From: Ligula intestinalis
Taxonomy: Eukaryota > Platyhelminthes > Cestoda > Diphyllobothriidea > Diphyllobothriidae
Reading direction: 5' to 3'
NCBI GenBank assembly: GCA_036362985.1
Contig: JAYGXS010000004.1
Location: forward strand, 66,579,912-66,643,911
Length of the DNA: 64,000 nt
Shown: positions 21,904 to 33,240 of the stretch, piece by piece
How the letters are laid out: each line of letters opens with the position of its first letter
Numbering within the stretch: position 1 is the stretch's first letter
Position numbers and translations under genes: made by a program
Notes under the pieces: generated by a model
Told to the model about the DNA's origin: nothing
Database searches by the model: none
Seen by the model: the letters and a program-made list of their open reading frames with translations, nothing else

Positions 21904-22957
21904 AATGTCAGATTAAAATAAACCTCATAGACTTATGCAGGCGGACATTGTGAACCAAGTCAGTAATGGCAAAATTTGGTGTAATCACCCATCACCTCGG
22001 TACTATCCATGACGGGCGTCCATTTGTTGGACAAGTGCCTTAGTTTAGTGAGTTCAACCTGCATGCAGATGGGCAAGAATTTCCGTAGGAGAGAAGAGGG
22101 AAGACGGTCGGAAGGCCAGACTGTTAGGAATAGTGTATTCCTCACAGAAGTAGAGGATGGATAGAAAGAGTTTTTAACTCTCGGATGACTGCACACCGAC
22201 TGCAAGAGCGTCGATTCCGGGGGGACGAGAGCGTCGGGAATCGACGAAATTTCGGCGCATGCTTTGTTACGGCAGCCAATCACGCGGCTAATATCTACAC
22301 TACCTGCTATTGTGTGACCTTGAGATAGGCGAGGTCTTGCGTGGGCACGCAGGCCTTGCAAGCCAAGTGCACCATACGTCAGCGGCTGATCTTGGGTTCC
22401 AAGTGGCTGCTAGGGGCCACTACAGACCCAGCAGCTACTCGGAAAGACCAAGTACAATACCCAGCCGCGCATAGCATGCTTCTTCCAAATCCGTCAGAAC
22501 GCAGTCCTTCGTTGCAGCACTTCTCTAGATTATGCACTTAGTCTGCTACAAACGAGACCATTCACTTGCGCTACTGTCAATCACGTTTTATGGTCTCAGT
22601 CGTGCCGATTCTCTACTCCTCCTTCGCCTAACTCCCATCCTTTCACGCCTGAGTGTGTTCTGCAGAATGCCGCGTAGCGTGGGCAGCGCGCACTCGTTCG
22701 CTTGCTCTCAACGCTGCGCAAGATACGACGCTCTAATATCGATTTTTTACTCGTGTGCTCTTGCCGACGCAGGCATCTGTCTGTCGCAATCGCGGCCATC
22801 TGTAGTTCGAAGGCAAGGGGGAAAGACCCGGAGTTCTGACCTGTGGAACTGATGTTGATGTTTGGCGTGGTTTTAGAAAAACATTTAATTGTGAGCTGTT
22901 TTATGATTGTGAGATGTTTATTCATAGTGCATCGTATCCGGCGATTTACTAATGCTT

Positions 22958-24975
22958 CTCTTATAATCTTGGAGGTGCCTGCGTCGACACGCGTTTTATC
23001 CCCCAGTTACATGTTAGGAAGAGCAGGCAGGACAGGATAGCAGATAGTACTTTACTGTCTTGCTTGTACATCAGCTCTGTCTTCTGAGTGTCCGGCAGCA
23101 GCGTGTGTTCTCTCATCGTTCTCGTCTCGGTAGCAATCTCTCATCTAGGGCAACAGAGTCCCGAGCCTCCAGCAGCTGAATCTCGTGTCTCCAGCAGAAG
23201 AGTGCCACCTCATGTCGGTGGCAGCGTATTTAAGGACCAACCACCTCTGTTTCCTATGCGAGCATCCATTGTGGGGTGTCCTCAGTGTGACATTTGGCGC
23301 GCACGCTTTGCCTCTGGCCAGGTGTGACCTCAGAACCTGGCCGGCAGCTGTCCTTGCGTCCTGGCGTTCGGTCCTCTAAAGGCCGCGTTCTCGTCCCATT
23401 CTGCCTGCCACCTGTGACATGTGGACTTTCTTTGTTCTTGTACCATCAGGACGGCCCGAGCACTAACTTGGGTGCTGGGCCGTCCTAACACCCACACTCG
23501 GCGCTTAGGGCCAATTTAACCACTGCAAGTCACCACTTGTGGACCACACAGACCAACGCATCGTCCTACGCAAGCGCCAGGGAGCCAGATAGTTGAGCAG
23601 TCATCACGTCCAATTCCACCACATGTGATGAAAGTTCAAAATGTCACGGCTCCCCGCCGGTATTAAAAGGATTAGCGCAGAAGCGGACAACCTCCATCGA
23701 TAGTGGAGCAGTTGTCTGTCTTACGTATGCAGTAGCATATTGACTTAATCCTGCATAGACCGCAATTAACTGTGTAGGAATTATCCGTTTCTGCCATTGT
23801 CTCTGCGAATAGATGCGTGATGGATTTATAAACCTCACCTGAATACAAGTCTTGTCCTAGCAATCACATCTGCTTCTTCTTGGTCTCATACAGTTTGACA
23901 TTGCGTTTTACTTTTGCTGTTTACTGCCTGTGGAACAATAAGAAATGGACAAATATGACCCGATTTTGATGGACATTGTATGAATTGACCTTGCTGAAGT
24001 AGTAGATTTGACGAGGACATGACTGGCTACCAAATAGGTGAAAAATGATACCTTATGCTCTGTTTTCTACAATATATGTTTGAATTTATAAGAGCATTGA
24101 CAATTAGTACAAAAATGCGCATTTTTCAGCAGTAATTTTTGGCGAAATTTAAGTCGGGCACCCACCTTATATACTCCCAGCTCCAGAATTCTGTCCTACG
24201 AGACCAGTGGTATTATTTTAATTGATATTTTGTTTTATTTTTTAGTCTCTTTGTTATGTTTAGTTTTAGTGTAGTCTTGTTTTTAGTTAAGTTAAGTGTA
24301 GCGCAATTTACCTAGTTTATTTTAGTAAATAGTAGTTATTTAAATATATTTACCTAGCTTTGGCGCTGTCTAACTGTTATAGCCTTGGGTGTGCCTGTGT
24401 TGACACTGGTTATATCCCCAGTTGCGTGTTAGGAAGAGCAGGCAACAGGATAGCAGATAGTACTTTACTGTCACTGCTTCTGGCTGTACATCAGCTCTGT
24501 CTTCTCTGTGTCCGGCAGCAGCGTGTGTTCTGTTGTCGTTCTCATCACGACGAACAGCAGGTCTCTCGTCTAGGGCAACAGAGTTCCGTGTCTGCAGCAG
24601 CAGAATCTCGTGTCCCCAGCAGCAGAGTGCCACCTCGTGTCGGTGGCAACGTATTTAAGGACCAACGGCCTGTTTTCTCTATTAGCTCTTCTACTAGTGA
24701 CCCATGCGAGCAGCCATCGTGTAGTGTCCTCGGCGCGACACGTCGCACTGCTGTGACGTGCGCATTTGCATGCGTCCTTTACTGGCCTCTTGGCAGACGT
24801 GACTTCACGGATGGCGGATTCCAGCCGGCGGTCGTCCTCGCGTCTTCGTGTGTCGGCCCTTGAAGGTCGCGCGTCTTGGCATGTTCTACATACACTGGCT
24901 GGCCCGTCGGTTTCCTCTGTTCTTTTTCCTTCAGGGCGGTCAGAGTGACGAATCGCGTGCAGGGCCGTTCTAACT
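22958..24975 (-). mobile_element. LTR retroelement lacking gag and pol (right copy)
   Basis: The inner LTR (22958-23490) is nearly identical to 2682-3213. The outer LTR (24375-24975) resembles 1291-1798 in its last ~200 bp but is strongly diverged and ~90 bp longer in the first part. Internal DNA (23491-24374) matches 1799-2681 closely and encodes nothing. The 167-codon frame at 24360-24863 is LTR sequence read in antisense. Confidence 0.6.
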
Positions 24976-26700
24976 GCTTTCTATCATGTATGCAGTAAGA
25001 TTCACATCTATTGCAACATTTTATGAGAACTATGTGACTTCTTATTGAAACCGTAGGCAAAAAACGTACTTTTCCTTAAACAGGATATACACCGCTCGCT
25101 GTTTGTAAACCTTGAATTCAGGTTTAGCAGTTGGCGAGTTTAAAAATAATTCGGCAATGCGGAAACATTTCTAAAACCGAAAGAAACCCTTTATAAATGT
25201 AAAGCTGTAATTTGTTACCAAGCAAGTACAAGAAAGAATTTTATTCATGCATGTTCTCCACAAAATATATGAGAATTTATAAAGGCAGTCAATATCGATG
25301 GTAAAAATGTATGATAGTTAAGTAGTCATTTTTTACAGTGCATACCTTTTTTTAGCGTTCAGAACGAGGCTCGTTAAAAAGCCAACATCATATCGTGACT
25401 GAGATGACTTTATAATAGGCTACAGGATAATCACTATTACAGTTTTACTCAATACCGATTACCGAGTGAGTACCAGTTTTTCAAAAATATCAGCATGTAG
25501 CACGAATTGTGAGCTGTACTGAAGAGAGCCGCTGTCAATCATATTTTCTGGACTTAGTGGGGCCGACTCACTCCACCTCCCATCCTTTTACGCAACTGTA
25601 GATGGAATTGCACGCCGCCCCAAGCCCCAGTCACACGCGACCCGCATGTTTCATGTGCAGACCTCAATCGCAGTGTGACCTGATCACGTCCTCTCCTCTC
25701 CCACCCCCCACTCCGAACCCAACGTCCTCAACACGCCGATTTCGTCATGTAAATGGCGTGAAAACAGCTGGTGTTCGTGCGAGTGGCGTGGTCTAGGCAG
25801 GTTGAAGGGACGTTTGTGAATTGCATAAGCGGCTGTGGCTGGCATGTGTGAGTCATGTCAGTGCCGGTTGGTATGCGGGCCGCTGAGTCTGCGTGTTGGT
25901 AGGAGGAAAGCTCTCGACTACGCATGCATTGACATGTTAGTAGGAGATTGTTAATCTCGACGACGTGTGTGGGAGCCTGGTTGGCAGCGTTTGTGGCACA
26001 TCAGTATGCCGTGTCAACATTGGATGCGTTGAGAGAGGAGGGAGATCGTTGGCAGTAGAAGTAGGATCAGAGATTGAAAAGGATGTCTGAGGACTGGCAG
26101 TCATAGAGGGAATTGTTCTGCGGGATTGGGACGGAACCGTAACCTGGGGAATGGGCTGTAAACAGTAGAGGATCACCATTTTGCTTCAGGACAGGATGTC
26201 GGTGATGAAAGTCTACATTTCGCGGCCAAATAATGACACAGTAAAATGTTAGTTGAAGGCGAGAAAAGTTTGATGCTGGTTGAGCTCGGCCTCATTAGAA
26301 GTGCAGCGTTCATTCCATATTGTTGTTCACCAGTTATGAAGGAGTGTTAAGATTCATTGGATTAACTCTAACGGCTGCAACCTTCCAGGCCCGGTTCCTT
26401 AGGAGAAGAGAGAAATCACGGGCATGCTAGAGCGGTAGGAAGAGTATATGCTATAAAGAATAAAAAGGATGAAAGGCAGTAGGAACGTGACTATCAGACG
26501 ACCGCACAACCAACAGCCAGCGGACGGCGTCTGAATGGATTTCTGCTCGGCAGTCGTCACATGAGGTCCTGTGTGAGTCGGCCTGTGATTGGCTGTTCCA
26601 GAGGCCGGAATCCGCAAGCGTTCCCAAAATGCACTTCGACTTGAGCTTGTCACAGCAAGCGTTCACAAGGGTACTTTTTTTTGAGTAAGTCACTATTATC
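24976..26700. other. No gene seen; PLE-tail-like patch
   Basis: 25700-25780 (TTTCGTCATGTAAATGGCGTG) resembles the terminus of the PLE tail repeats. Frames at 25602-25796, 25937-26179 and 26399-26653 are low-complexity or unassigned. The region is probably 3' flank of the PLE copy at 26722-27480. Confidence 0.45.
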
Positions 26701-26721
26701 ACTGGAACAAGAATTCTATTT

Positions 26722-26763
26722 TCCTCACGTTTCGGATTCTGTCTAGAATCCTTACTCATACCT
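26722..26763 (-). ncRNA. Hammerhead-like motif with perfect helix II
   Basis: The minus strand has GGATTCT (26745-26751), loop AGAC, AGAATCC, then GAAAC (26729-26733) and GTGAGG. The 5' core has degraded (GAGTAA in place of CTGATGA). It follows the PLE tail at 26752-27378. Confidence 0.45.
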
Positions 26764-27378
26764 ACCGGAGAAATGTTGTGAGACATGCGCAGATTGGGTG
26801 ATACATGCAGCGACCGCGCGGTTTTTATAGTTTGTAGCGGCTATGCGCCCGCGTACTATAATTAACAGCTCTTGTAACCAATTATTGGGATTGTATGTGG
26901 TGTGATGATAGCTTGGCCGTTTTGCTTTCGACTCATTAATTGCCACGATTTTCTTGTCCGCGTCGGATGCGAGCTTAATAATTGCGTGACAATTATTTTC
27001 GCTGTGGTCGGAGTTGTTGCTGGGCCCGGCCCTTCCTACTTGACTGATTCTCTTGCACAGGCAAAATCTCAGTACGCAGTATGGGAATGGCAAACGGTTG
27101 TGCCGGTTGCTTGATTTTTGGCCTGAGAACGGTGACCGGAGCAGCTAGCGGCTCATGTGGTTATCACCTCTTACGAGGATTTCGGCCTCGTTAAACTTGG
27201 AAATATGGCCGGGTCCCGTCGAGTGAGCTGTGACCTGAGATTTAGCGTCTTTCAACTTTCTCAACAAATTAGATTTACCGGAACTTTCATTAACAACTAA
27301 GCACACATTTTGCGCAACTAGGACTTCAATGAGGGAATCTGGTAAACTTGAGAGTCGAGGTAGCGAAGAGCGTAGCAA
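26752..27378 (-). pseudogene. PLE C-terminal half, broken
   Basis: Frame 27145-27378 ends with VTAHSTGPGHISKFNEAEIL and VRGDNHMSR, then a stop. Frame 26752-27093 resumes with PYCVLRFCLCKRISQVGRAG and then SEHNCHAIIK-like text. The same order (FNEAEIL.RGDN, VLRHCL..RISHVGRAGPS) is seen at 45400-45625 and 60062-60400, so this is the post-nuclease tail of one PLE family. The first 45 residues (SSLPRLSSLPDSLIEVLV) recur at 28275-28481 and may be RT-proximal sequence. Confidence 0.7.
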
Positions 27379-27774
27379 ACCCTCTATACTTACTTTGACT
27401 AGCTCGGCAAGCTATATGAAGTTCTGTAGGATTTTGTTAATTGAACGCTAAAGAAAGGCCTGCCGACCAACGTCTTCGAACTGCAGCAGTATAGTAGACG
27501 CTTTCTTCTTTTTTTAAACGGAAACTACTAAGTGGTTGCTGAGGAAGGAGCATCCTTCATTACCACATAAAGAGAAGAGTAGAATGTAAACGCAGCAACT
27601 CTGCCATATTGTAAAAAGCTGGGTTGGTGAAATCCTTTTCGCTGAAAAAATCGAATACAAGTTTAACAACGAAGCTTATCATTCTTCTTCTATCCATCGT
27701 ATTTAAAAAGATCGTGTACCCCATACACAATAAAATATTGCCTTCCTAAGATAGCTAATACGAAAAATCAGTTT

Positions 27775-27816
27775 GTAGCAAACATATGTTTTCAGCAACT
27801 CTTAATCAGGCCAAAC
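27775..27816 (-). ncRNA. Hammerhead-like motif, class 2
   Basis: The minus strand reads GGC, CTGATTA (27803-27809), AGAGTTGCT, GAAAAC, ATATGTTTGC. It is nearly identical to 62867-62908 but has a different core mutation (last G of CTGATGA is T). It follows the PLE frame at 27880-28266. Confidence 0.5.
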
Positions 27817-27879
27817 ACCACGACAATTAAAAATTTTAATGTGTCTAACGTGGACGCCGATTGGCCACTACGGTCTATG

Positions 27880-28278
27880 TCAGTCTGCGCAAGTGGGCAA
27901 GATCGGCGTGTTGGGTGGGCGACCGACATTAGTGGGTGGGGCCAAAATGCGATCGCCACCTGGCGTCGGTGTCGGCCACGGAAGTACAAGGGCTTGTGTC
28001 AGGTCTTCTGACAACACAACACTGGATTCGCTAACCACATAGCCACTGCTTTGGTTGTTGCATGCACTCGTTGGCGTAGACCCTTTGAAAAAGTAGGTTG
28101 GGGTCCGATCGGCAATCTGAAAGGCTTTATTAATATCGACTCGATGATTCGTATCGACAAGGTGGGCGAGAATAGAGCTCGAAATCGGCTTGATTTTACT
28201 TTTGCTTATACAGGCCGGTGCGTGTTCATGTACTCTTTTTTTCCAGGCGCCACGTTGTTCGGACAATGCATACCCTAA
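27880..28278 (-). pseudogene. PLE nuclease tail (CCHH type)
   Basis: The 128-codon frame contains KKRVHEHAPACISKSK, SSSILAHLVDTNHRVDINKA and the terminal ALVLPWPTPTPGGDRI. It lacks the GIY-YIG strand itself, but otherwise it is the longest uninterrupted tail of this subtype in the window. The RT is absent. Confidence 0.75.
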
Positions 28279-28481
28279 ATAAAAACGAAAAATAGTCCAA
28301 GGATAAGCAGCTCCTCACGAACTCTTCTCTCCTGCGATTGGGAGGTAAAGACCGACTCGTGTTGAAGGCCAGATCTATGTGCATCTATTCCTGCACTTTC
28401 TCCTGTGGAGAACGATACAAATACGACTTCACTGAGGGAATCTAGTAAATTTGGGAGTTCGAGGTAGCGAAGGGAAAACAA
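28275..28481 (-). pseudogene. PLE-related fragment
   Basis: SLRYLELPNLLDSLSEVV parallels SSLPRLSSLPDSLIEVLV at 27320-27378. It lies directly upstream of the nuclease tail on the same strand and is probably part of the same decayed copy. The domain is not identified. Confidence 0.4.
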
Positions 28482-28610
28482 AGTCCTTCGGATGAAGTTC
28501 GACTAGGTTGGCGAGTCATGTGAATTTCTATTGGATTTTGTGAATGTAACGTTGGCGAGCTGACCAAGGTCTCCGAACTGAAATAGTATGATGAATATGT
28601 TCTTCTTTTG

Positions 28611-28740
28611 AGGTTGAATACGTTCTTCGGGAAATAGAATTTATTTCATGAATTTTTGAAGCTGGAAACCCCACTTTGTCTTCAAACGTTGAGAAAAGTG
28701 AATGCAAAAACAGCTAACAGTTAACGTAGGAAAATCGATA
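28611..28740 (+). repeat. Left arm of ~130-bp inverted repeat
   Basis: Its reverse complement matches 28853-28983 at roughly 85% by eye. Shared blocks include AGGTTGAATACGTTCTTCGG and GTTAACTGTTAGCTG. The spacer is about 112 bp. The right arm carries CTGAAGA, GGGGTTTCC and CTTCGAAAA, a hammerhead-like order, so this is probably two PLE ends facing each other. Confidence 0.75.
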
Positions 28741-28852
28741 ATGCAGTAGCGTAGGCTGCTGCAGTGAGTCTCCCTCTGTTCGGGTCGGTTCGCGTCTCGC
28801 CCATTCCTGTTTGAAATTTTTGTACGCCTATGCCACTGTCTTGTTTATTTTT

Positions 28853-28983
28853 CTACGATTTTCAAATGTTAACTGTTAGCTGGTTTTGCCTTTACTTTTC
28901 TCAACGTCTGAAGACGGAGTGGGGTTTCCGGCTTCGAAAATTCACGAAATAAAATTCTATTTCCCGAAGAACGTATTCAACCT
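28853..28983 (-). repeat. Right arm of ~130-bp inverted repeat
   Basis: Partner of 28611-28740. CTGAAGA and GAAAA blocks lie about 20 bases apart within it on the plus strand. Confidence 0.75.
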
Positions 28984-30540
28984 AAAAATATATATTTTTT
29001 GGGATGCCCACATTTTAACACAAATGTTCTTATTTCTTAAAACTACAACTACTTAACGGTCGATTATGAGGGCACATTGCCATTATACACTCTTTGTATA
29101 GCGAAACTGACTTGCGTCGCGTCTATGCTGCATGTCATATTGTGCTATTAAAACCAAGCCAAGGCAGGCGCCAACGCAATAAATCACGATTAAACAAACA
29201 ATTCCTGCGCGTCAAATAGATACTGGCTTTTTCTTTTTGTGAACCGCAATTTATCTGAGTAATTTAAAATTGCATATTTGGATTGCCCGTGAGACCACTC
29301 TGAGAAGGACCCCATATAGGCTGACTCTCAGTTCAGAGCGGGCAGTCTTATCCCGCCCGTTGTCAACCCACCTAATCACGACAATTTATCAAGTCCTGAC
29401 AGGTTTACCCTACATTCATCTTCAGGGGTACTGCTTATTATAACCTCTTAAAAGATATCGTAACTGATACTTACCTTACGACTAGATTTACATTTATTGA
29501 TTTAATTGATAGCTATTTTTCACAGCTGCGGAACTTCAGCATTGTAACGAAAATTTATTTTCTTAACAGACGATTAGTACTTTTTATATTTATTTTATGT
29601 ATCATAGTCGCCTAGGCAGATTCATTGCTTTTTCAAGGTTTTTTACATGCGTAAATGCCAGTTTGCGAATGATCACCAATCTTACGAGAATGTCGGCATT
29701 TGTATGAAATTTCGGCCGCATTGTATTCATCTCACCAAACCAGCCAAACTGACTTCGGCTGTAATCAGCGCTTTATCATCTTTTATCATTAATTCGACAA
29801 CAGGTTTAACTTTTGGACGAAAAGAAAAAATCGCTGGCAAATAAAAAGGACGTACGTTAATAAGTTGCCCTTATTTTGTCAATCGTAGATTCAGATAGGC
29901 ATGACAGGTGAAGGCTATGCTGTCCTACATCTGGGTAAATTTTAGCATTGGTGTCAGTGCTTTAGAAGTTGCCTTAAATCAATCTATGTCTATATTTCAG
30001 ACCCTTAAAATATCATCGGGGACGCAATAAACAAACGAAGTATATAAGATGATTAAAGTGGCAATGCAAATCTCAAGATTGAATGCAATTTTATCAACCT
30101 CGATTACGCCTTCTTTCTGCCGTAAAACAGCTGGAGTTTTGTGACTGAGGACTTTTGACGATTGCGTATACAACAGAATTTTGTATGTGGAAAAAGATAC
30201 TTCAAAATACTGAGGACTTTGTTGCAAATCACCCTTACGAGGATTTAAACGTGGTGGATGTGCATGAACTAGCACGTTTGTGAACCGTATAATTTCTTAT
30301 GAGGCCAGACAAAATGTATTTGCCACGCTCCAGTCTCCTTGACCTTATTTTGGCATGGGAACACGATGAGTATGGGAAGGCCGAGTGACATAATGTTGTG
30401 TAGAATGAGGCATGATGTTCTGAAACTTTTGAAAACATTTGTCGTTCACGGATGAACGAGAAAGTTCTCGTTCCAGGTATTTGCATGGATAAAGAAGAAG
30501 ACTTTTAGAGCACCGGATAAATTGGTTGATTGTCCTGAGC
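28984..30540. other. No gene seen
   Basis: One hammerhead-like relic (minus strand, about 29393-29432) reads CTGAAGATGAATG, GTAAACC, TGTCAGG, with CCTGA/TCAGG able to pair. Frames at 29647-29844, 29997-30275 and 30235-30486 have no recognised motif. Confidence 0.45.
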
Positions 30541-30544
30541 TTTC

Positions 30545-30585
30545 GAAATCTTACATGAGTCCAGCTTCAGGGATAAGAATCAGCA
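30545..30585 (-). ncRNA. Hammerhead-like relic
   Basis: The minus strand has CCTGAAG, a variable stretch, then TTCGAAAGCTCAGG. CCTGA/TCAGG forms helix I. The core is incomplete. It lies downstream of the PLE remnant 30880-31380 on the same strand. Confidence 0.3.
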
Positions 30586-30879
30586 ACCAAAAGGGGGTAA
30601 TTATGGGAGCATACGTCAATCGGCCATCAGAGGTCATTAGGCTGTCAAGACAAATATAAGAACAACCAAAAAATTCGTAGAGGGAGGCAATTAGAGCGGT
30701 ATACGCTAATTAACAGTCAGTGAAGTCAAGCTGTCGTCCGAAATCACAAACAGCAATTAATTTTACGCCGTTTCTGCACGGTTGATGGTCCTGGTTATCC
30801 TGCTCCCTCTTCCGATGGGTTCTTCATGGGAGCTTTTTGACTTGCAATTCTTTAGGTCGGTTTGACCCTATTCGATATT

Positions 30880-31380
30880 TTACCCTCGTAATGGTGTTAG
30901 CCTTTCTAGGCCGCATGAAGGTCTAAATGCCTGTGGATAGAGTTGGCTTCTGAGTACCATGCCTCTAGCGTCAATCTTTTGGCTTTTGAGTGCCCCTGGC
31001 TTACGATTGTTGTTCTTTGGATATTGAAGTCGTGGCCAGTCTCTCCGATGTGTGCTGCAAGCTGCAAATTTTGGTCTTGTCGTCAAACTGCTAGTTTGTG
31101 TTCGTGCAGACGGGTTGACTATTTTCACCCTGTTTCTCCAACATAACTTCAGGCTCTACCATTGCAACCTATCTTGTAGACAACTGCAGGGGGTTTCAGT
31201 ACGGGCAGTCCGTCTTTAAGTTGCATCACATGGCAGCGTATTGTAGTCTGATTTTGATGGGCTATGCCTACTCCAGTGAGTTCTAACAGTCGTGTGACGG
31301 CATCGGAACTCATTCTATGTATTGAATAGCGCGTTTCTGTACATAACCGAGAATGTAGTGCGATCACGGTAACCAGGGAT
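30880..31380 (-). pseudogene. PLE GIY-YIG and tail, frameshifted
   Basis: Frame 31149-31367 reads AVTRLLELTGVGIAHQNQTT and then PPAVVYKIGCN, the start of the nuclease. After frame changes the minus strand gives WYSEANSIHRHLDLHAA, the conserved PLE tail. Segment order is correct but at least three shifts separate the parts. Confidence 0.7.
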
Positions 31381-31392
31381 ATATATTATCCT

Positions 31393-31440
31393 CACGTTTC
31401 GCAAATAAATAACTTTCCATCATCGGAGATGGTATACGCT
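31393..31440 (-). ncRNA. Hammerhead-like motif upstream of PLE
   Basis: The minus strand has CGATGATGG, a variable loop, GCGAAACGTGAGGAT, with CATCTC/GAGGAT as possible helix I. It precedes the PLE remnant, where a 5' pseudo-LTR copy would be expected. Decayed. Confidence 0.3.
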
Positions 31441-31540
31441 CTGAAGTTCACATTAGGTATAGGTTCTGTTGGGCACTTAGATAACCTCAAGATGACCAGT
31501 CCACGCTTCACTGTGGTTAGACCGTAGTAAGGGCCTTTAA

Positions 31541-31790
31541 ATCGAATCAGAGATGTCGCGAGTACGGGGCTCGGGCAGGACACCGCTTGGGTCTGGATAG
31601 GACTGTCTGACGAAGGCAAATAAGCCAGAAATGGCCATCCTAATCTTTCTTGTGTTTGTCGTTAATGTCTTTACGCCTATATCATTCGTCAGCTTGCAGC
31701 GTAGGCTCGAGTGTGGGCTCCAAAGGCACCAGGGACGGACGAATATCATCTAAGGGTTCGGTGTTTGCGTATCTGCACAAATATTATTGT
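31541..31790 (+). repeat. Dispersed repeat with class 3 hammerhead motif
   Basis: Second copy of the 19120-19480 family, but with its two blocks in a different order. The motif at 31600-31645 has CTGACGA (31607-31613), helix II GGC-AAATAA-GCC, GAAA (31628-31631) and TGGCCATC. The GAAA's last A plus TGGCCAT forms an 8-base palindrome that could act as a shared helix III between two RNAs. Confidence 0.55.
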
Positions 31791-32083
31791 ACCTCACAAA
31801 CCACTTGACACAGCAAGGACGCAGCATGTCATGAGTTCTGTGATATATGTCGATCTATTTGCTTACGGTCCGAATTATGAGTGTGATAAATCAAAATACT
31901 GTCAACCACGTTGACTGCTGCATTTCCTGACGCAAAAATATCAGAAATTCGCAAAATATTTTTATAAAGCTGACTCTATTCCAATAGAAGTAAATATGCG
32001 AGTTCCAAAAAGCAGTTGAGAAGAAGGAGGGGTGATCACAGGAACGAAATTTCTATTTTCCCGACTTTTCAGCAAGCTCTTCC

Positions 32084-32466
32084 ATGCGTGAAGTTATATT
32101 GGAAGCGGTCAGCCGCCTGCTCACCCCACATGGAGTTAGAGTTGCGCATAGGTCAGAAGCAACCATCAGGCGACGTGTCCTGAGACCGAAAACCCATGGC
32201 ACAACTGGAAACAGCTCCGGATGTGGGGCAGTTGTGGACAAAGCATCTACGTCGGAGAAACCGGGGGCTTACCCCGGACGCAAATGGCCGAGCATCCAGT
32301 GGCGGAGAGGATGATGAGACCTGACCATATTTTTATCTTTAACGTGGCCGAAATCCTCGCAAGAAATGGCGACCGCATGGGCCGTGGGCTGCTTGAGTCA
32401 GGGTTCTCGGGCCCACAGTCAGTTAACAAGCAAAATGATTTGACATTCACATACTATGTGTTATAA
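32084..32466 (+). pseudogene. PLE GIY-YIG endonuclease and tail
   Basis: The plus strand reads SRLLTPHGVRVAHRSEATIR, then a frame change, CGQSIYVGETGGLPRTQMAE (the YVGETG signature of GIY-YIG) and FNVAEILARNGDRM, with LLESGFSGPQSVNKQNDL. It needs only one or two frame corrections. The downstream VLRHCL segment is missing. Confidence 0.8.
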
Positions 32467-32474
32467 CAATTACA

Positions 32475-32600
32475 TCTGACGTGTGTCACTGTCCAGTCAC
32501 GGCCTGTTGAAATCCCCAAGGAATAATACAAAAAGAAGGGCATAAATCTCGAATCCACGCGGAGGAGGTTTTTTTGTACAAAACCTGGAGCAGCTGTCTC
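32475..32600 (+). repeat. Direct repeat copy 1 (~125 bp)
   Basis: Shares GTGTGTCAC.GTC, CCTGTT.AAATCCCCAAGGA and AAGGGCATAA with 33665-33790. It probably belongs to PLE 3'-untranslated sequence. About 1.19 kb separates the copies. Confidence 0.6.
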
Positions 32601-33065
32601 TCGCGGCTGTTGCCGCTGATTGATCTCCAGCGCGCTCTTTGTCCCATTTCTGAGGCAAGCCCCGGCATTGGGAGCGGACTTTGGTGTCCTTGTAGTCCAC
32701 GTGTGGTGCAACTCTCCCTGTGTCAGGGTGACAGTGTCTTATAAGAAACTGTCAAGTGCGCGTTCGCCTGTAGCCTGATTGGCGCATTGGGACATCTGCG
32801 GTCAGTGGCGTGCGCAAGCAAGCGCGTGCATCTGTGTCCTCTCCAGAGGTTAAGGTCATCTCGTGTGGACAGTCATTGCCTGTATGCGGTCAGAGCTAAC
32901 AAACAAAGACACTTGGCTAGGCTCGACGCCTCAGGAAAGTCTCCAAATATTGCTAGCACTTGGTCAGGCTACTTTCCTAATAATTCCCTCGTTTGAGGTG
33001 GGTAGCGTGTTCCTTTGATTGGAATACTTGGGAGCCGGAGAAATCCTTCAGTACCATTGATAGCT
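32601..33065. other. No gene seen
   Basis: The overlapping minus-strand frames at 32454-32711 all derive from one stretch and match nothing known to me. Confidence 0.5.
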
Positions 33066-33240
33066 GTTTGCACGTTGCGATCATCACAGGCCTGAAGTAA
33101 CGGTAATAAGCTACGAGATATTCATGGCCTTTTTGCGCGAAGTGATCATCGGAGGCCTGTTCTCACGGTAACAAACAGAAAAATTCATTATCTTTTTGCA
33201 CGATGTGATCATCAGAGGCCCGTTGTAACATTTACAAACC
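33066..33240 (+). repeat. Three tandem ~66-bp units
   Basis: Each unit has TTTGC.CG....GATCATC..AGGCC, then ACGGTAA or similar, and ATTCAT. They diverge by 20-30%. The GATCATC element gives local self-complementarity. Confidence 0.65.

Larger units (their letters stand above)
21016..24975 (-). repeat. Right arm of large inverted repeat
   Basis: Inverted copy of 1291-5155 (see there). The PLE-side end is at 21016 and the outer LTR end near 24975. The spacer between arms is about 15.9 kb and contains the only host gene. Confidence 0.75.

Noticed and set aside
24360..24863. 167-codon plus-strand frame
   Set aside because: It is the outer LTR and internal edge of the LTR element read in antisense; the other LTR copies do not keep it open.
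25937..26179. Ser/Thr-rich 80-codon minus-strand frame as a LINE zinc-finger linker
   Set aside because: Composition is suggestive but no cysteine motif or RT follows.
33066..33240. CRISPR array
   Set aside because: Three diverged contiguous units without spacers in a eukaryotic genome; a simple tandem repeat.
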